Source: Marinobacterium rhizophilum
Lineage (GTDB): Bacteria > Pseudomonadota > Gammaproteobacteria > Pseudomonadales > Balneatricaceae
Length of the DNA: 64,000 nucleotides
Direction: 5' to 3'
NCBI RefSeq assembly: GCF_024397915.1
Contig: NZ_CP073347.1
Location: 1,736,001 to 1,800,000 of the forward strand
Under the pieces are notes generated by a model, which had not been told where the DNA came from, ran no database searches, and saw only the letters and a list, made by a program, of their open reading frames with translations. The position numbers and the translations under genes are program-made. Of the stretch, positions 37,985-47,005 are shown piece after piece; the first letter of the stretch is position 1, and each line of letters starts with the position of its first letter.

Positions 37985-40603
37985 TCAGGCCTTCGCGGTC
38001 CCGCCCTGCACCGGCGCAGGACGCCGGCGGCGCTGCATCAACACCAGCGGCACCAGCAGCAACAGCGCCGGTATAAAGATCAGCTCCTTGGCAGGCTGCG
38101 GCTGGGCAATCTCGATACGCTCGATGACCTGGTCAAACGTCAGCCCGGCGTGCTCGGCCCGGCTGTCGTAGGACACCGCATCCACCAGCGCCTTGCCGTT
38201 GTCATCCATCAGTTCGACACCCGCATCCATCAGCCGATCCCGTGTGTTCTCGCCCTCACCCGCCGGCAGCAGCACCACGAAGCGACGCGCACTGCCGATC
38301 TCGTCCTCGCCCAGAATATGCAGCCGCAGGGACGTGCCTGAAGGAATATCCAGGGATTCATCCAGCAGCGCCGCACCGTCTCTCACCTCGAAGGGATCCA
38401 CAATGCGATCCATCCAGAAGCCTGGCCGGAACAGCGAAAAGGCAATGACCAGCAGCAACAGCGTTTCGTGCAGGCGGCAGCGCACCAGGAAGTACCCCTG
38501 GGTTGCGGCGGTGAACAGCAGAATGCCGATGGTCGATATCACAAACACCATGATGCCGTGGGGCCAGTCGACGTTGATCAGCAGCAGGTCGGTATTGAAG
38601 ATGAACAGGAATGGCAGAATCGCCGTGCGCAGGCTGTAAAAGAAGGCCACAAACCCCGTGCGAATCGGATCGCCACCGGATACGGCCGCTGCCGCAAAGG
38701 ACGCCAGCCCGACGGGGGGCGTCACATCCGCCATGATGCCGAAATAGAACACGAACAGGTGTACTGCGATCAGCGGCACGATCAGCCCGGACTCCTGTCC
38801 CAGTGTCACAATCACCGGTGCCAGCAAGGACGACACCACGATGTAGTTGGCGGTGGTCGGCAGCCCCATGCCCAGTATCAGGCTCAGTATCGCGGTGAGT
38901 ATCAGCATAAGCAGCAAGTTGCCAAAGGACATGACCTCCACCAGGTCCGCCAGCACCGAACCGACACCGGTCTGGGACACGGCCCCGACGATGATACCGG
39001 CCGTCGCCGTGGCAATGCCAATACCGATCATGTTGCGGGCCCCGGTGATCAGGCCATCAATCAGCTGGTCAAAGCCGGATTTGCAGGCCGCCCAGATCTG
39101 CCCTTCTTTGCGGAAAAGCGCAAACAGCGGCCGTTGAGTGACCAGTATGACCATCATCAGCACGCTGGCCCAGAAGGCAGACAGTCCCGGAGACAGTCGT
39201 TCGACCATCAGGCACCAGACCAGCACCACGACCGGCAGAATGAAGTGCAAACCGGACTTCACCGTAGGCCCGGTCTCCGGCAGCTCCACCACCTCAGAGT
39301 TCGGGTCATCCAGCTCCAGTTCGGGATAACCCGCGGCAAAGCGGATCAATCCGACATAGACGCCAAAGAGCAGCAGCGCTATCACGATGCCGGCGGCATC
39401 CCCCAGCAGCGGCTTGATCCAGCCAATGCCAAAATAGACCGCAAGGGCCACCACCGCCGTGCCCATAAAGCCCAGCAACAGGCCCATCAGGCGCATTTGC
39501 CAGGGCCGCACGGCACCACGCCGCGGCAGGCCCTGCATGTCCAGTTTCAGGGCTTCAAGATGGACGATATACACCAGCGCGATATAGGAAATCAGCGCCG
39601 GCAGAAAGGCATGGGTAATGACTTCCACATAGGACAGCCCCACATATTCCACCATCAGGAAGGCCGCAGCCCCCATGACCGGCGGCATGATCTGACCATT
39701 GACTGATGAGGCCACCTCGACCGCACCGGCCTTTTCGGCACTGAAACCCACCCGCTTCATCATGGGAATGGTAAAGGTGCCCGTGGTGACCACGTTGGCG
39801 ATGGAGGAGCCGGAAATCAGCCCGGTCATGCCGGAGGAGACAACCGCCGCCTTGGCGGGCCCGCCACGCATGTGGCCGAGCAGCGAAAACGCCACCTTGA
39901 TGAAATAATTGCCGGCGCCGGCCTTGTCGAGCAGCGCGCCAAAAAGCACGAACAGAAACACAAAGCTGGTTGATACCCCCAGCGCAATACCGAACACGCC
40001 TTCGGTGGTAACCCATTGATGGTTCACCACTTCTTTCAGGCTAGCGCCCTTGTGGGCGATAATTTCCGGCATATAGGGGCCGGCAAAGGTATAGACCAGA
40101 AACACCAGCGCCACGATAACCAGCGGCGGCCCCAGGGCACGCCGCGTTGCCTCCAGCAGCAATACGCCACCGATACAGGCCACCACCAGATCCTGCATGA
40201 TCGGCGCACCCGGGCGGCTCGACAACTCGACATAGAAGATAAACAGATAGGCGGCCGAAAAGGCACCCAGCAACGCCAGCACCAGGTCCGCCGCCGGCAC
40301 CCGCTCGCGCGGCGAACCATCGAAGGCGGGATACGCCATGAAAGCCAGAAAGACCGCCAGCGCCAGGTGAATGGAGCGCGCTTCGGTATCGTTGAAGACG
40401 CCGAAGCTGCCGATCAGCGGCCAGTCATAAAACGGCAGCGGGGAGGCAATCCAGAGCTGGAACAGCGACCAGCCCAGCGCCGTGCCGAGCAAAAGCATTT
40501 TCTGAAAGCCCCGGGGATTGCGTGCACCGCTGTCGGTGGCAGCAACCATATCCTGTAGTCCGGCCTCATCAATGGCTGACGAACCTCTTGTTGGGTCGCT
40601 CAT
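37985..40603 (-). CDS. Fused TRAP transporter permease (4TM-12TM, DUF3394)
   Basis: 872 residues from MSDPTRGSSAIDEAG. The N-terminal DctQ-like four-helix part is fused to the large DctM-like ion-coupled permease, which shows GGPAKAAVVSSGMTGLISGSS and MPPVMGAAAFLM. A DUF3394 region (about 690-865) follows. This is the standard partner of TAXI receptors: it imports a carboxylate or similar solute using the sodium/proton gradient. GGAG precedes the ATG. Confidence 0.93.
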   Translation of the reverse strand: MSDPTRGSSAIDEAGLQDMVAATDSGARNPRGFQKMLLLGTALGWSLFQLWIASPLPFYDWPLIGSFGVFNDTEARSIHLALAVFLAFMAYPAFDGSPRERVPAADLVLALLGAFSAAYLFIFYVELSSRPGAPIMQDLVVACIGGVLLLEATRRALGPPLVIVALVFLVYTFAGPYMPEIIAHKGASLKEVVNHQWVTTEGVFGIALGVSTSFVFLFVLFGALLDKAGAGNYFIKVAFSLLGHMRGGPAKAAVVSSGMTGLISGSSIANVVTTGTFTIPMMKRVGFSAEKAGAVEVASSVNGQIMPPVMGAAAFLMVEYVGLSYVEVITHAFLPALISYIALVYIVHLEALKLDMQGLPRRGAVRPWQMRLMGLLLGFMGTAVVALAVYFGIGWIKPLLGDAAGIVIALLLFGVYVGLIRFAAGYPELELDDPNSEVVELPETGPTVKSGLHFILPVVVLVWCLMVERLSPGLSAFWASVLMMVILVTQRPLFALFRKEGQIWAACKSGFDQLIDGLITGARNMIGIGIATATAGIIVGAVSQTGVGSVLADLVEVMSFGNLLLMLILTAILSLILGMGLPTTANYIVVSSLLAPVIVTLGQESGLIVPLIAVHLFVFYFGIMADVTPPVGLASFAAAAVSGGDPIRTGFVAFFYSLRTAILPFLFIFNTDLLLINVDWPHGIMVFVISTIGILLFTAATQGYFLVRCRLHETLLLLVIAFSLFRPGFWMDRIVDPFEVRDGAALLDESLDIPSGTSLRLHILGEDEIGSARRFVVLLPAGEGENTRDRLMDAGVELMDDNGKALVDAVSYDSRAEHAGLTFDQVIERIEIAQPQPAKELIFIPALLLLVPLVLMQRRRRPAPVQGGTAKA

Positions 40604-40666
40604 AACGTCTCCGCTTAGATAGACTGCACCCGCAAAACCCACTTTAAACCCTGCGAGCCAAACGCA

Positions 40667-40695
40667 AAACGGCCTGCCATTGCGGCAAGCCGTTT
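40667..40695 (-). other. Hairpin between TAXI receptor and permease
   Basis: The 7-bp arms aaacggc / gccgttt enclose an inner stem (TTGCC/GGCA), followed on the minus strand by TTGCG. Such structures often trim the 3' end of a receptor message to raise its level over the permease. It has too few Ts for full termination. Confidence 0.5.
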
Positions 40696-40712
40696 AAAGT
40701 AAAATCCGTAGC

Positions 40713-41696
40713 TTACATCCAGCCACGTTCTTTGTAGTAGCGCACCGCACCGTCATGCAAGGGTGCAGACAGGTTGTTCTTGATCATCAGCGCAGGGTCC
40801 AGGTTCTCGAACGCCGGGTGCAAGCGCTTGAAGCGATCAAAGTTGTCAAATACAGACTTGACCACCTGGTAAATCACGTCCGCGTCGGCCTTGGTTGAAG
40901 AGACAAAGGTCGCGCCCACACCAAAGGTAGCCGTATCGGCATCGGTCCCCTTGTACATGCCCGCCGGAATCACCGCCTTGGCGTAATAGTCATTTTCGCT
41001 GATCAGCGTCTCCACTTCCGTACCTTCCACCGGCACCATTACGGCATCACAGGAGGTGGTGGCTTCCTTGATGGAGCCATTGGGGTGACCCACGGTAAAG
41101 ATGATGGCGTCGACCTTGTTGTCGCACAGCGCCTGGGACTGTTCGGAGGACTTGAGCTCGGAGGCGAGTTTGAAATCATCCAGGGTCCAGCCCTTGCGCT
41201 CCATCAGCACTTCCATGGTACCGCGCTGACCGGAACCCGGGTTACCGACGTTAACACGCTTGTCCTTGAGGTCATCGAACACCGTGATACCGGAGTCAGC
41301 CCGGGCAACAACGGTAAAGGGTTCAGGGTGTACCGAGAAAACGGCACGCAGCTCGGGGTTGGCTCCCTGCTCTTCAAACTTGTCGGTGCCGTTATAGGCA
41401 TGGAACTGCATGTCGGACTGCGCCACGCCCATATCCTGTCCGCCTTCGCGGATGGCATTCAGGTTGGCAACGGAGCCGCCGGTGGACGGTGCTGTACACT
41501 TGATGTTGTGCTCGTCGGAGCCACGATTGACCAGTCGACAGATCGACTGACCCACCACATAGTACACGCCGGTCTGTCCGCCGGTGCCAATGGTGACGTA
41601 AGTCGGATCCGCTGCCGATGCGTGCTGTACAGCGCCCGACAGCATGACCCCCGCGGCCAGAGCCGAGGCAGTGAAGGCGGATTTTAATTTCATCAT
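40713..41696 (-). CDS. TAXI-family TRAP transporter solute-binding receptor
   Basis: 327 residues with signal peptide (cleavage near SGAVQHASA|ADP), then YVTIGTGGQTGVYYVVGQSICRLVN, a family signature, and a periplasmic two-lobed fold. It hands substrate to the fused permease directly downstream. The TAXI group often binds glutamate, 2-oxoglutarate or related acids, but the substrate here is not known. It starts at the first ATG of an ATGATG pair. Confidence 0.92.
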   Translation of the reverse strand: MMKLKSAFTASALAAGVMLSGAVQHASAADPTYVTIGTGGQTGVYYVVGQSICRLVNRGSDEHNIKCTAPSTGGSVANLNAIREGGQDMGVAQSDMQFHAYNGTDKFEEQGANPELRAVFSVHPEPFTVVARADSGITVFDDLKDKRVNVGNPGSGQRGTMEVLMERKGWTLDDFKLASELKSSEQSQALCDNKVDAIIFTVGHPNGSIKEATTSCDAVMVPVEGTEVETLISENDYYAKAVIPAGMYKGTDADTATFGVGATFVSSTKADADVIYQVVKSVFDNFDRFKRLHPAFENLDPALMIKNNLSAPLHDGAVRYYKERGWM

Positions 41697-42121
41697 GTGC
41701 TCTGCTTCCTTGTTGGTTATTCCCCGGCCATGTTGCGGCACGTGACCGCCACTGCGAGGTTACTGAGTCGGTGCCCTGGAGCGAACGGCAAGGCGCCAAG
41801 GCCAAGTCTGACAGGGTCGGACATAACGTTTATAAAATCAATCGGTTAAGCCAAAATCGCCGCATTATTCCCTGTTTTGCACCGCATTTCCTGTCGGTTT
41901 GGTCATTATTTTAAGCCGACTCCAGCTGCTAAAGCATAGGCCTAGTTTTGCCAATACGCCTGCCTCCTGCACAGACCGAAGCGAACGGGACACTAACGGC
42001 CTACAGAATCGCCCGGCAGAAACCGAATCAACAACCGGAGCAGATAAATGGTGCGCCGAAACAGCACGACAGGAACGTTAAATCAGCCTCCCGGCGACAG
42101 GCACTACCGCCAAAACGCCCG
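41697..42121. other. Intergenic region upstream of the TAXI-TRAP operon
   Basis: 425 bases between the TAXI receptor start and the unknown gene's stop. It should hold the transporter promoter. The middle is slightly AT-rich, with no clear terminator, operator or gene. Two short forward frames (about 60 codons) have no protein-like features. Confidence 0.4.
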
Positions 42122-43162
42122 TTAACCTGAAACCGGCTCCACCTGGCCAACCAGATCCGCCGACTTGAGCAAGCTCACAACCGCCTGAACGCTGTCACCC
42201 AGATCACCGTGCATCCACAGAGCCGCCAGTGCCTGCTCGAAGACATCAATCCAGTCGTACGTACTATTCGCCGCCTGAAGCTGCACCTCATGCAATTGAA
42301 AGCAATCTGCATGACTGAGCAACGCGCATGACTGTGCACCGAGCAGACCCTGTTCGTACAGCAGCTGCGCGGCACAACGCAACTCACCCGCCGTAGTGCA
42401 GCGCACATTGATATCCAGCATGCTGAAAGCCCGCCCGGGCGGCGCCTTGACACCCTCCAGGCGCAAGGCACCACCAGCGAGCAACAGGGGCTCAAAGCCC
42501 GCAGTCGATACTTGCGTCGCCTGCAGTGGATTCACGCCCAGCAGGTTAAAGGCCGCGCCAAACAGGCGCTGCAAATAGGGATACAGCTGCCCCGTAACAA
42601 TCGCCTGCTCCCGATTCTGGCCCGTTTCGCGCTCAACCCAGAGTGCAGCCTGGGCCAGCGCGTAGGGACGCGCGCGTGCCGCCAGCGCTTCCAGCCGCAC
42701 CCCGTGACCGGCCAGCCAATCCAGCATCGGCGCCTGGGCGAGCCAGATCTGCCCCAGGAACAGGTCGGACAACTCAAACCGGTGCCAGCCAACAAGAACG
42801 CCACCCACCGGGAAACGCAGCTCGATCAATTCGGAAATATCGAACCGGCTCAGCTCGTCAAGCACCAGCTGGGCGCCTTCAAGAAAGATATCGTAGTCCG
42901 GCCGCCCTTCTTCCAGCGCCTGCACCGGGTCACGCAGCACCGCGGCATAGGCCGGCACCGGCCAGCGCGCCAGCAGCGTTTTTTCAAGCGGCGACAGCCT
43001 GCAGCCAGGCTGATCCGACGCCAGCTCAGCTGCGAGCTGCGGTGATATGGCCGCCTGCTGCAACATATGGCCGAAGCCGCGATCCAGCCCGCCACCCATT
43101 GCAGGCGCAGGCTCCGGATCTGTCGAATCCAACCGGTTCAGCGGCTCACGATCAGGCTGCAT
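42122..43162 (-). CDS. Unknown protein, 346 residues
   Basis: A well-formed gene: GGAGG lies 4 nt before the ATG and the open frame is uninterrupted. The first 35 residues are low-complexity. The rest is soluble, Leu/Ala-rich and largely helical (LSRFDISELIELRFPVGGVLVGWHRFE, a possible beta section, then long helices). No transmembrane span, no motif I know and no signal peptide. It is divergent from the LysR regulator at 43437, which may control it. Confidence 0.75.
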   Translation of the reverse strand: MQPDREPLNRLDSTDPEPAPAMGGGLDRGFGHMLQQAAISPQLAAELASDQPGCRLSPLEKTLLARWPVPAYAAVLRDPVQALEEGRPDYDIFLEGAQLVLDELSRFDISELIELRFPVGGVLVGWHRFELSDLFLGQIWLAQAPMLDWLAGHGVRLEALAARARPYALAQAALWVERETGQNREQAIVTGQLYPYLQRLFGAAFNLLGVNPLQATQVSTAGFEPLLLAGGALRLEGVKAPPGRAFSMLDINVRCTTAGELRCAAQLLYEQGLLGAQSCALLSHADCFQLHEVQLQAANSTYDWIDVFEQALAALWMHGDLGDSVQAVVSLLKSADLVGQVEPVSG

Positions 43163-43436
43163 CTATCCTCCACACTCGATTTCGGCCGTGGGGCATGACT
43201 GGCAAGACCCGCCACGGCCAGTGACCTGGCAAACACAACGGGTTCGGCACTGTCCTGGCTGGCATAGCGCACCACTCGATAATTATATACCCCAGGGTCC
43301 GGGGTAAAGGTTTTTTCTCGTCCTCGCATGCCAGGGGCGTCAGCCGGGGCCTGGGTTCCAGCCCCCGTGCCGGTGGCAGCATCGCTCACCAGCCGGCGTT
43401 ATAGTCCGATATAACCCAAACTGATATCCTTGCGAC

Positions 43437-44375
43437 ATGGAACTCTCTCGCATCAATCTCAACCTGCTGACGGCACTGCACCAGCTGCTGCGCTGCCGCA
43501 GCGTCAGCCAGGCCGCGCGCGCCCTGTTTGTGACGCAACCGGCCATGAGTCGAAATCTGGCCCAGTTGCGCACCCTGCTGGGTGACCCACTGCTGATCCG
43601 GGTCGGCAATAGCATGCAACTGACACCCAGGGCTGAAGTCCTGTCCAGCCAGATTGCGCCACTGCTGCTTAATATTGAAAACCTGCTGATGCCCGAGCAG
43701 TTCGACCCGGCGCTGTTTCGGGGCCGCTTCAACATCGCCATCACCGACTACACCAGCGAACATATTCTGCCGGTACTGGTTGAGGACCTTTGCCGCGCCG
43801 CGCCCGGGCTGCAGCTGCATTTCCACCTGTGGGAGCCCGCCATGATTACAGACCTGCGCGAAGGTCGCATGGATCTGGCGGCCTGCATACTGGACCAGGT
43901 GCCCGACGACATTCATGGCCGCCAGGTCGGCGAAGACACCTTCAGTTGTCTTCTGCGTGACGGACACCCTCTGCTTGATCAGGGCGGACCTGACCTGGAG
44001 CAGTACAGCGGTGCCGACCATATCAGCATCAGCGGTGGCGGCGACAAGAACCAGGCCCTGGACAGCGCCCTGGCGACGCTCGGCCAGCTGAGGCGTGTGC
44101 GGATCACGGTGCCCTTCTTTCACTCGGCGCTGGCATTTTGCGCCAGCAGCGACTGCATCCTGACCCTGCCCACCCACATGGCTGACAACCTGCGGGAACG
44201 GTACGCCCTGGCATTGCGCCCGCTGCCATTTAACGTCGAACAGGTGCGGTATTCACTGATCTGGCATCAGCGCCAGCAACATGATGCAGCCCATCGCTTT
44301 GTGCGCGAGCGCTTTTACGACGCCCTGGAGAAATCACGCTTTTCCAAACCGGCACCAGGCCATAACACAGAGTAA
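43437..44375 (+). CDS. LysR-type transcriptional regulator
   Basis: 312 residues with a classic N-terminal helix-turn-helix (LLRCRSVSQAARALFVTQPAMSRNLAQLRTLLGDPLLIR) and a two-lobed periplasmic-binding-like effector domain. It is divergent from the unknown 346-residue gene and just upstream of a LysE exporter on the same strand, so it may regulate either. The NodD-like start of the effector domain (RFNIAITDY) is noted; the ligand is unknown. Confidence 0.92.
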   Translation: MELSRINLNLLTALHQLLRCRSVSQAARALFVTQPAMSRNLAQLRTLLGDPLLIRVGNSMQLTPRAEVLSSQIAPLLLNIENLLMPEQFDPALFRGRFNIAITDYTSEHILPVLVEDLCRAAPGLQLHFHLWEPAMITDLREGRMDLAACILDQVPDDIHGRQVGEDTFSCLLRDGHPLLDQGGPDLEQYSGADHISISGGGDKNQALDSALATLGQLRRVRITVPFFHSALAFCASSDCILTLPTHMADNLRERYALALRPLPFNVEQVRYSLIWHQRQQHDAAHRFVRERFYDALEKSRFSKPAPGHNTE

Positions 44376-44462
44376 TAACCACTATCAGCAATGGCGATTG
44401 GCGAGGCTGCGCTGCCACGCCTTAAACTTGGCGCACACGTCAATAACACCAGGTCTGATACG

Positions 44463-45065
44463 ATGTTCGAGTGGTTACTGTTTGCCGGCATTACCCTGCT
44501 CGGCGCCATGATTCCGGGGGCGAACATGGCCATCGTGCTGCGCAATACCCTGGGCCGCGGCCGCAGGGCCGGCTTTGTTACCGCGGCAGGACTTGCCACG
44601 GCATTGCTGATACACGCTTCCCTGTCTCTGGTCGGTATCGCCACCCTGATCAGCCAGTCACCGGGCCTCTACGCCGGCATCCGCTGGCTCGGCAGCGCCT
44701 ACCTGCTCTATATGGGAGTGGTTTACCTGCTCAGCAGCCGCAAGCCCCAGGGCGGGGACAGCAGCCCTGCCACCGCGGACCAGAACAACTTCCTCGCCGG
44801 ACTCATGATCAGCCTGTTCAATCCCAAGGTCCTGCTGTTTTTCATGGCCATGTTTTCCCAGGTACTGCAGCAGGCTCACGGCTGGTCGGCATTGCTGCTG
44901 TACGGGCTGACCCCGGTGAGCATTGAGCTTGCCTGGCTAAGTCTGGTGGTCCTGCTGCTGACGAGACCTGCCGTCCAGCAAGTTCTGGCACGGGCACGGG
45001 CGCGTATCGAAGGCGCCATCGGCGTAACGCTGATGGCACTGGGGATCAAGGTCGGACTGGGGTAG
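44463..45065 (+). CDS. LysE-family amino acid exporter
   Basis: 200 residues with six predicted membrane segments: MFEWLLFAGITLLGAMIPGANMAIVLRNTLGRGRRAGFVTAAGLA is the LysE/RhtB N-terminal signature. It exports an amino acid or related small molecule. It lies 87 bp after the LysR gene, so the pair resembles lysG-lysE-type regulator/exporter modules. Confidence 0.9.
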   Translation: MFEWLLFAGITLLGAMIPGANMAIVLRNTLGRGRRAGFVTAAGLATALLIHASLSLVGIATLISQSPGLYAGIRWLGSAYLLYMGVVYLLSSRKPQGGDSSPATADQNNFLAGLMISLFNPKVLLFFMAMFSQVLQQAHGWSALLLYGLTPVSIELAWLSLVVLLLTRPAVQQVLARARARIEGAIGVTLMALGIKVGLG

Positions 45066-45086
45066 GAAACAGGCAGCGACAGGGCG

Positions 45087-45899
45087 TTAACCCTTACCGC
45101 CTTCAAGCGTCTCAAGCCGACGCGCTTCACGCTCCTGCAGCTTTTTTAGCACGCGCGACGCCGCCACGAATCCGAAGCTGGCCGTGACACAGACAGAGGC
45201 GCCAAAGCCACCAGCGCAGTCCAGCCGCGTATTCCCCTCACTGAGGGTCTTCTGCTGGCAAACAGTGCCATCAGGCTGCGGATACACCAGCTGCTCCGTC
45301 GAATAAACGCAGTCCACGCCAAACTTTTTCGATGTACTGAAGCCGTAATGGCGTCGCAGCCAGGAACGCACCTTGGCGGCCAGCGGGTCCTGGCTGGTGC
45401 GGCTCAGATCGGCAATATCGATACGGGTCGGGTCAACCTGCCCGCCGGCACCGCCGATGGTAATCAGCGGAATCTTGCGTCGCTTGCAATGGGCGATGAG
45501 GGCGGATTTTTCCCGCAGGCTGTCGATGGCGTCCACCACATAGTCGAACTCGTCGGTAATCAGCTCGGCGAGGTTTTCCGTGGTGACGAATTCCTCAACC
45601 TGCCCCACCACCGCTTGCGGATTGATTGCGCGGATGCGTTCAGCCATGACTTCAACCTTGGAGCGGCCGATATTGCCACTCAGGGCATGGATCTGGCGGT
45701 TGGTATTGGTCACGCAGATATCATCCAGGTCGACCAGGGTAATGCGACCAATGGCCGTACGTGCCAGCGCCTCGGCCACCCAGGAGCCGACCCCGCCAAT
45801 ACCCACCACGCAGACGTGACTGCGACGGTAGAGCTCCACCGTATCCACGCCATAGAGCCTGCGACTGCCGCCAAAGCGGTTTTCAAATTCGTTCGACAC
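45087..45899 (-). CDS. tcdA: tRNA threonylcarbamoyladenosine dehydratase
   Basis: Cyclises t6A37 to ct6A in ANN-decoding tRNAs using ATP. 270 residues with the E1-like nucleotide motif VVGIGGVGSWVAEALARTAIG (about 31-51), DLDDICVTNTNRQ, then DCVYSTEQLVYPQP and a CAGGFGASVCVT end. It is the CsdL/TcdA branch by length and N-terminal FGGSRRLYG, with no rhodanese domain. Confidence 0.94.
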   Translation of the reverse strand: MSNEFENRFGGSRRLYGVDTVELYRRSHVCVVGIGGVGSWVAEALARTAIGRITLVDLDDICVTNTNRQIHALSGNIGRSKVEVMAERIRAINPQAVVGQVEEFVTTENLAELITDEFDYVVDAIDSLREKSALIAHCKRRKIPLITIGGAGGQVDPTRIDIADLSRTSQDPLAAKVRSWLRRHYGFSTSKKFGVDCVYSTEQLVYPQPDGTVCQQKTLSEGNTRLDCAGGFGASVCVTASFGFVAASRVLKKLQEREARRLETLEGGKG

Positions 45900-45917
45900 C
45901 CGGTCTAGCCCCGCCCG

Positions 45918-46133
45918 TCAGAAGTCATCGTCCGTCAGCTCGGTCAAGACCGGCTGATCACAACGTTTGCATTTGCCCTCGATGAACAGAATGCCCTTGT
46001 GTTCATACTCGATTACGCTGTGCATGCCAAGATTTGCCTGCTGGCAGTTGTCACACCAGGTCTGGGTCACAAAGGCCTGCTGCTCTTCTTCGTCCCGGGC
46101 ACTGAAATCCCGCATGATTCGCTCGTCTAGCAT
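45918..46133 (-). CDS. Small zinc-ribbon-like protein, 71 residues
   Basis: Starts MLDERIMRDFSARDEEEQQ with GAGG just upstream. Two CxxC pairs, CDNCQQANLG and CKRCDQPVLTEL, with a beta-like stretch between them fit a single treble-clef or zinc ribbon. It lies 18 bp beyond the tcdA start on the same strand. Too short to assign function; it may bind RNA or a protein partner. Confidence 0.65.
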   Translation of the reverse strand: MLDERIMRDFSARDEEEQQAFVTQTWCDNCQQANLGMHSVIEYEHKGILFIEGKCKRCDQPVLTELTDDDF

Positions 46134-46300
46134 TGTTATCCTCACCACAGGGTTGAACTTCAGAAATCAGCTAACGTAATTAACAAGATACAGGGCTGCC
46201 GTCATCCCGCACACCCGTGCGCAGCCAGCGCCAAGCCGGTATGGATAAAGCTCACAGAGAATCCCCGCAGGGGCAGAATGACACATTGAAGGGGCCGAAA

Positions 46301-47005
46301 TTACCAGCCCATCTCCTGCTTGATGAACGGAATGGTGATCTTGCGCTTGGCACTGAGAGACGCCTGATCCAGCCGTTCGAGCAAACCGAACAGGTCGCCC
46401 ATATCACGGCTGGAATGATGAATCAGGTAACGCACCACGTCGCTGGACAACTGAAAGCCGCGCGCCTGGGCACGCAACTGCAGTGCACGTTCCTTGTCCT
46501 CGTCCGGCAGGGCATGCAACTGGAACACCATGCCCCAGCTCAGGCGAGATGCCAGGTCCGGCAACTTGATGCCAAGCTGGCGCGGTGCACTGTTTGCCGC
46601 GACCACCAGGCGATTGTTTTGCGCGCGAATGCGGTTGAAAAAGTGAAACAGCCCCTCTTCCCAGGGTTTCTTGCCCGCCACCAGCTGGATATTGTCGATA
46701 CAGACCAGATCCAGGTGCTCCATGCCCTCCAGAATGCCTGGCCCCAGGTGCAGCAGCTCCTGCAGCGGCAGGTACACTGCCGTGCGCCGGGCCGGCTCGC
46801 TGGCATGACAGGCGGCCTGCAACAGGTGGGTACAGCCAACCCCTGGCGTTCCCCAGAGATAAAGCAGCAGCTCGCCCTCACCTTCGGCGGCCTGCTGCAA
46901 CATGGCGCGAGCCAGGCCATTGGCACCGGTCAGGTAATTCTCAAAACGCGCATCATCCCGCAGCGATACACCGAGCGGGAGTTGGAAAGGTGCCGTGTTA
47001 TTCAT
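46301..47005 (-). CDS. hda: DnaA regulatory inactivator Hda
   Basis: AAA+ DnaA homologue that, with the clamp, stimulates ATP hydrolysis by DnaA. 234 residues, N-terminal clamp-binding element (QLPLGV), then AAA+ domain. The P-loop reads GTPGVGCTHLL (about 52-62), with Cys where DnaA has Lys; Hda proteins are variable there (Arg in E. coli). Walker B is LVCIDNIQLVAG. It follows the AI-2E permease with an 8-bp overlap, the order seen in pseudomonads. Confidence 0.94.
   Translation of the reverse strand: MNNTAPFQLPLGVSLRDDARFENYLTGANGLARAMLQQAAEGEGELLLYLWGTPGVGCTHLLQAACHASEPARRTAVYLPLQELLHLGPGILEGMEHLDLVCIDNIQLVAGKKPWEEGLFHFFNRIRAQNNRLVVAANSAPRQLGIKLPDLASRLSWGMVFQLHALPDEDKERALQLRAQARGFQLSSDVVRYLIHHSSRDMGDLFGLLERLDQASLSAKRKITIPFIKQEMGW

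Noticed and set aside
43138..43389. 83-codon minus frame upstream of the unknown 346-residue gene
   Set aside because: It overlaps the start of that gene in another frame and has no ribosome-binding site or protein-like pattern.
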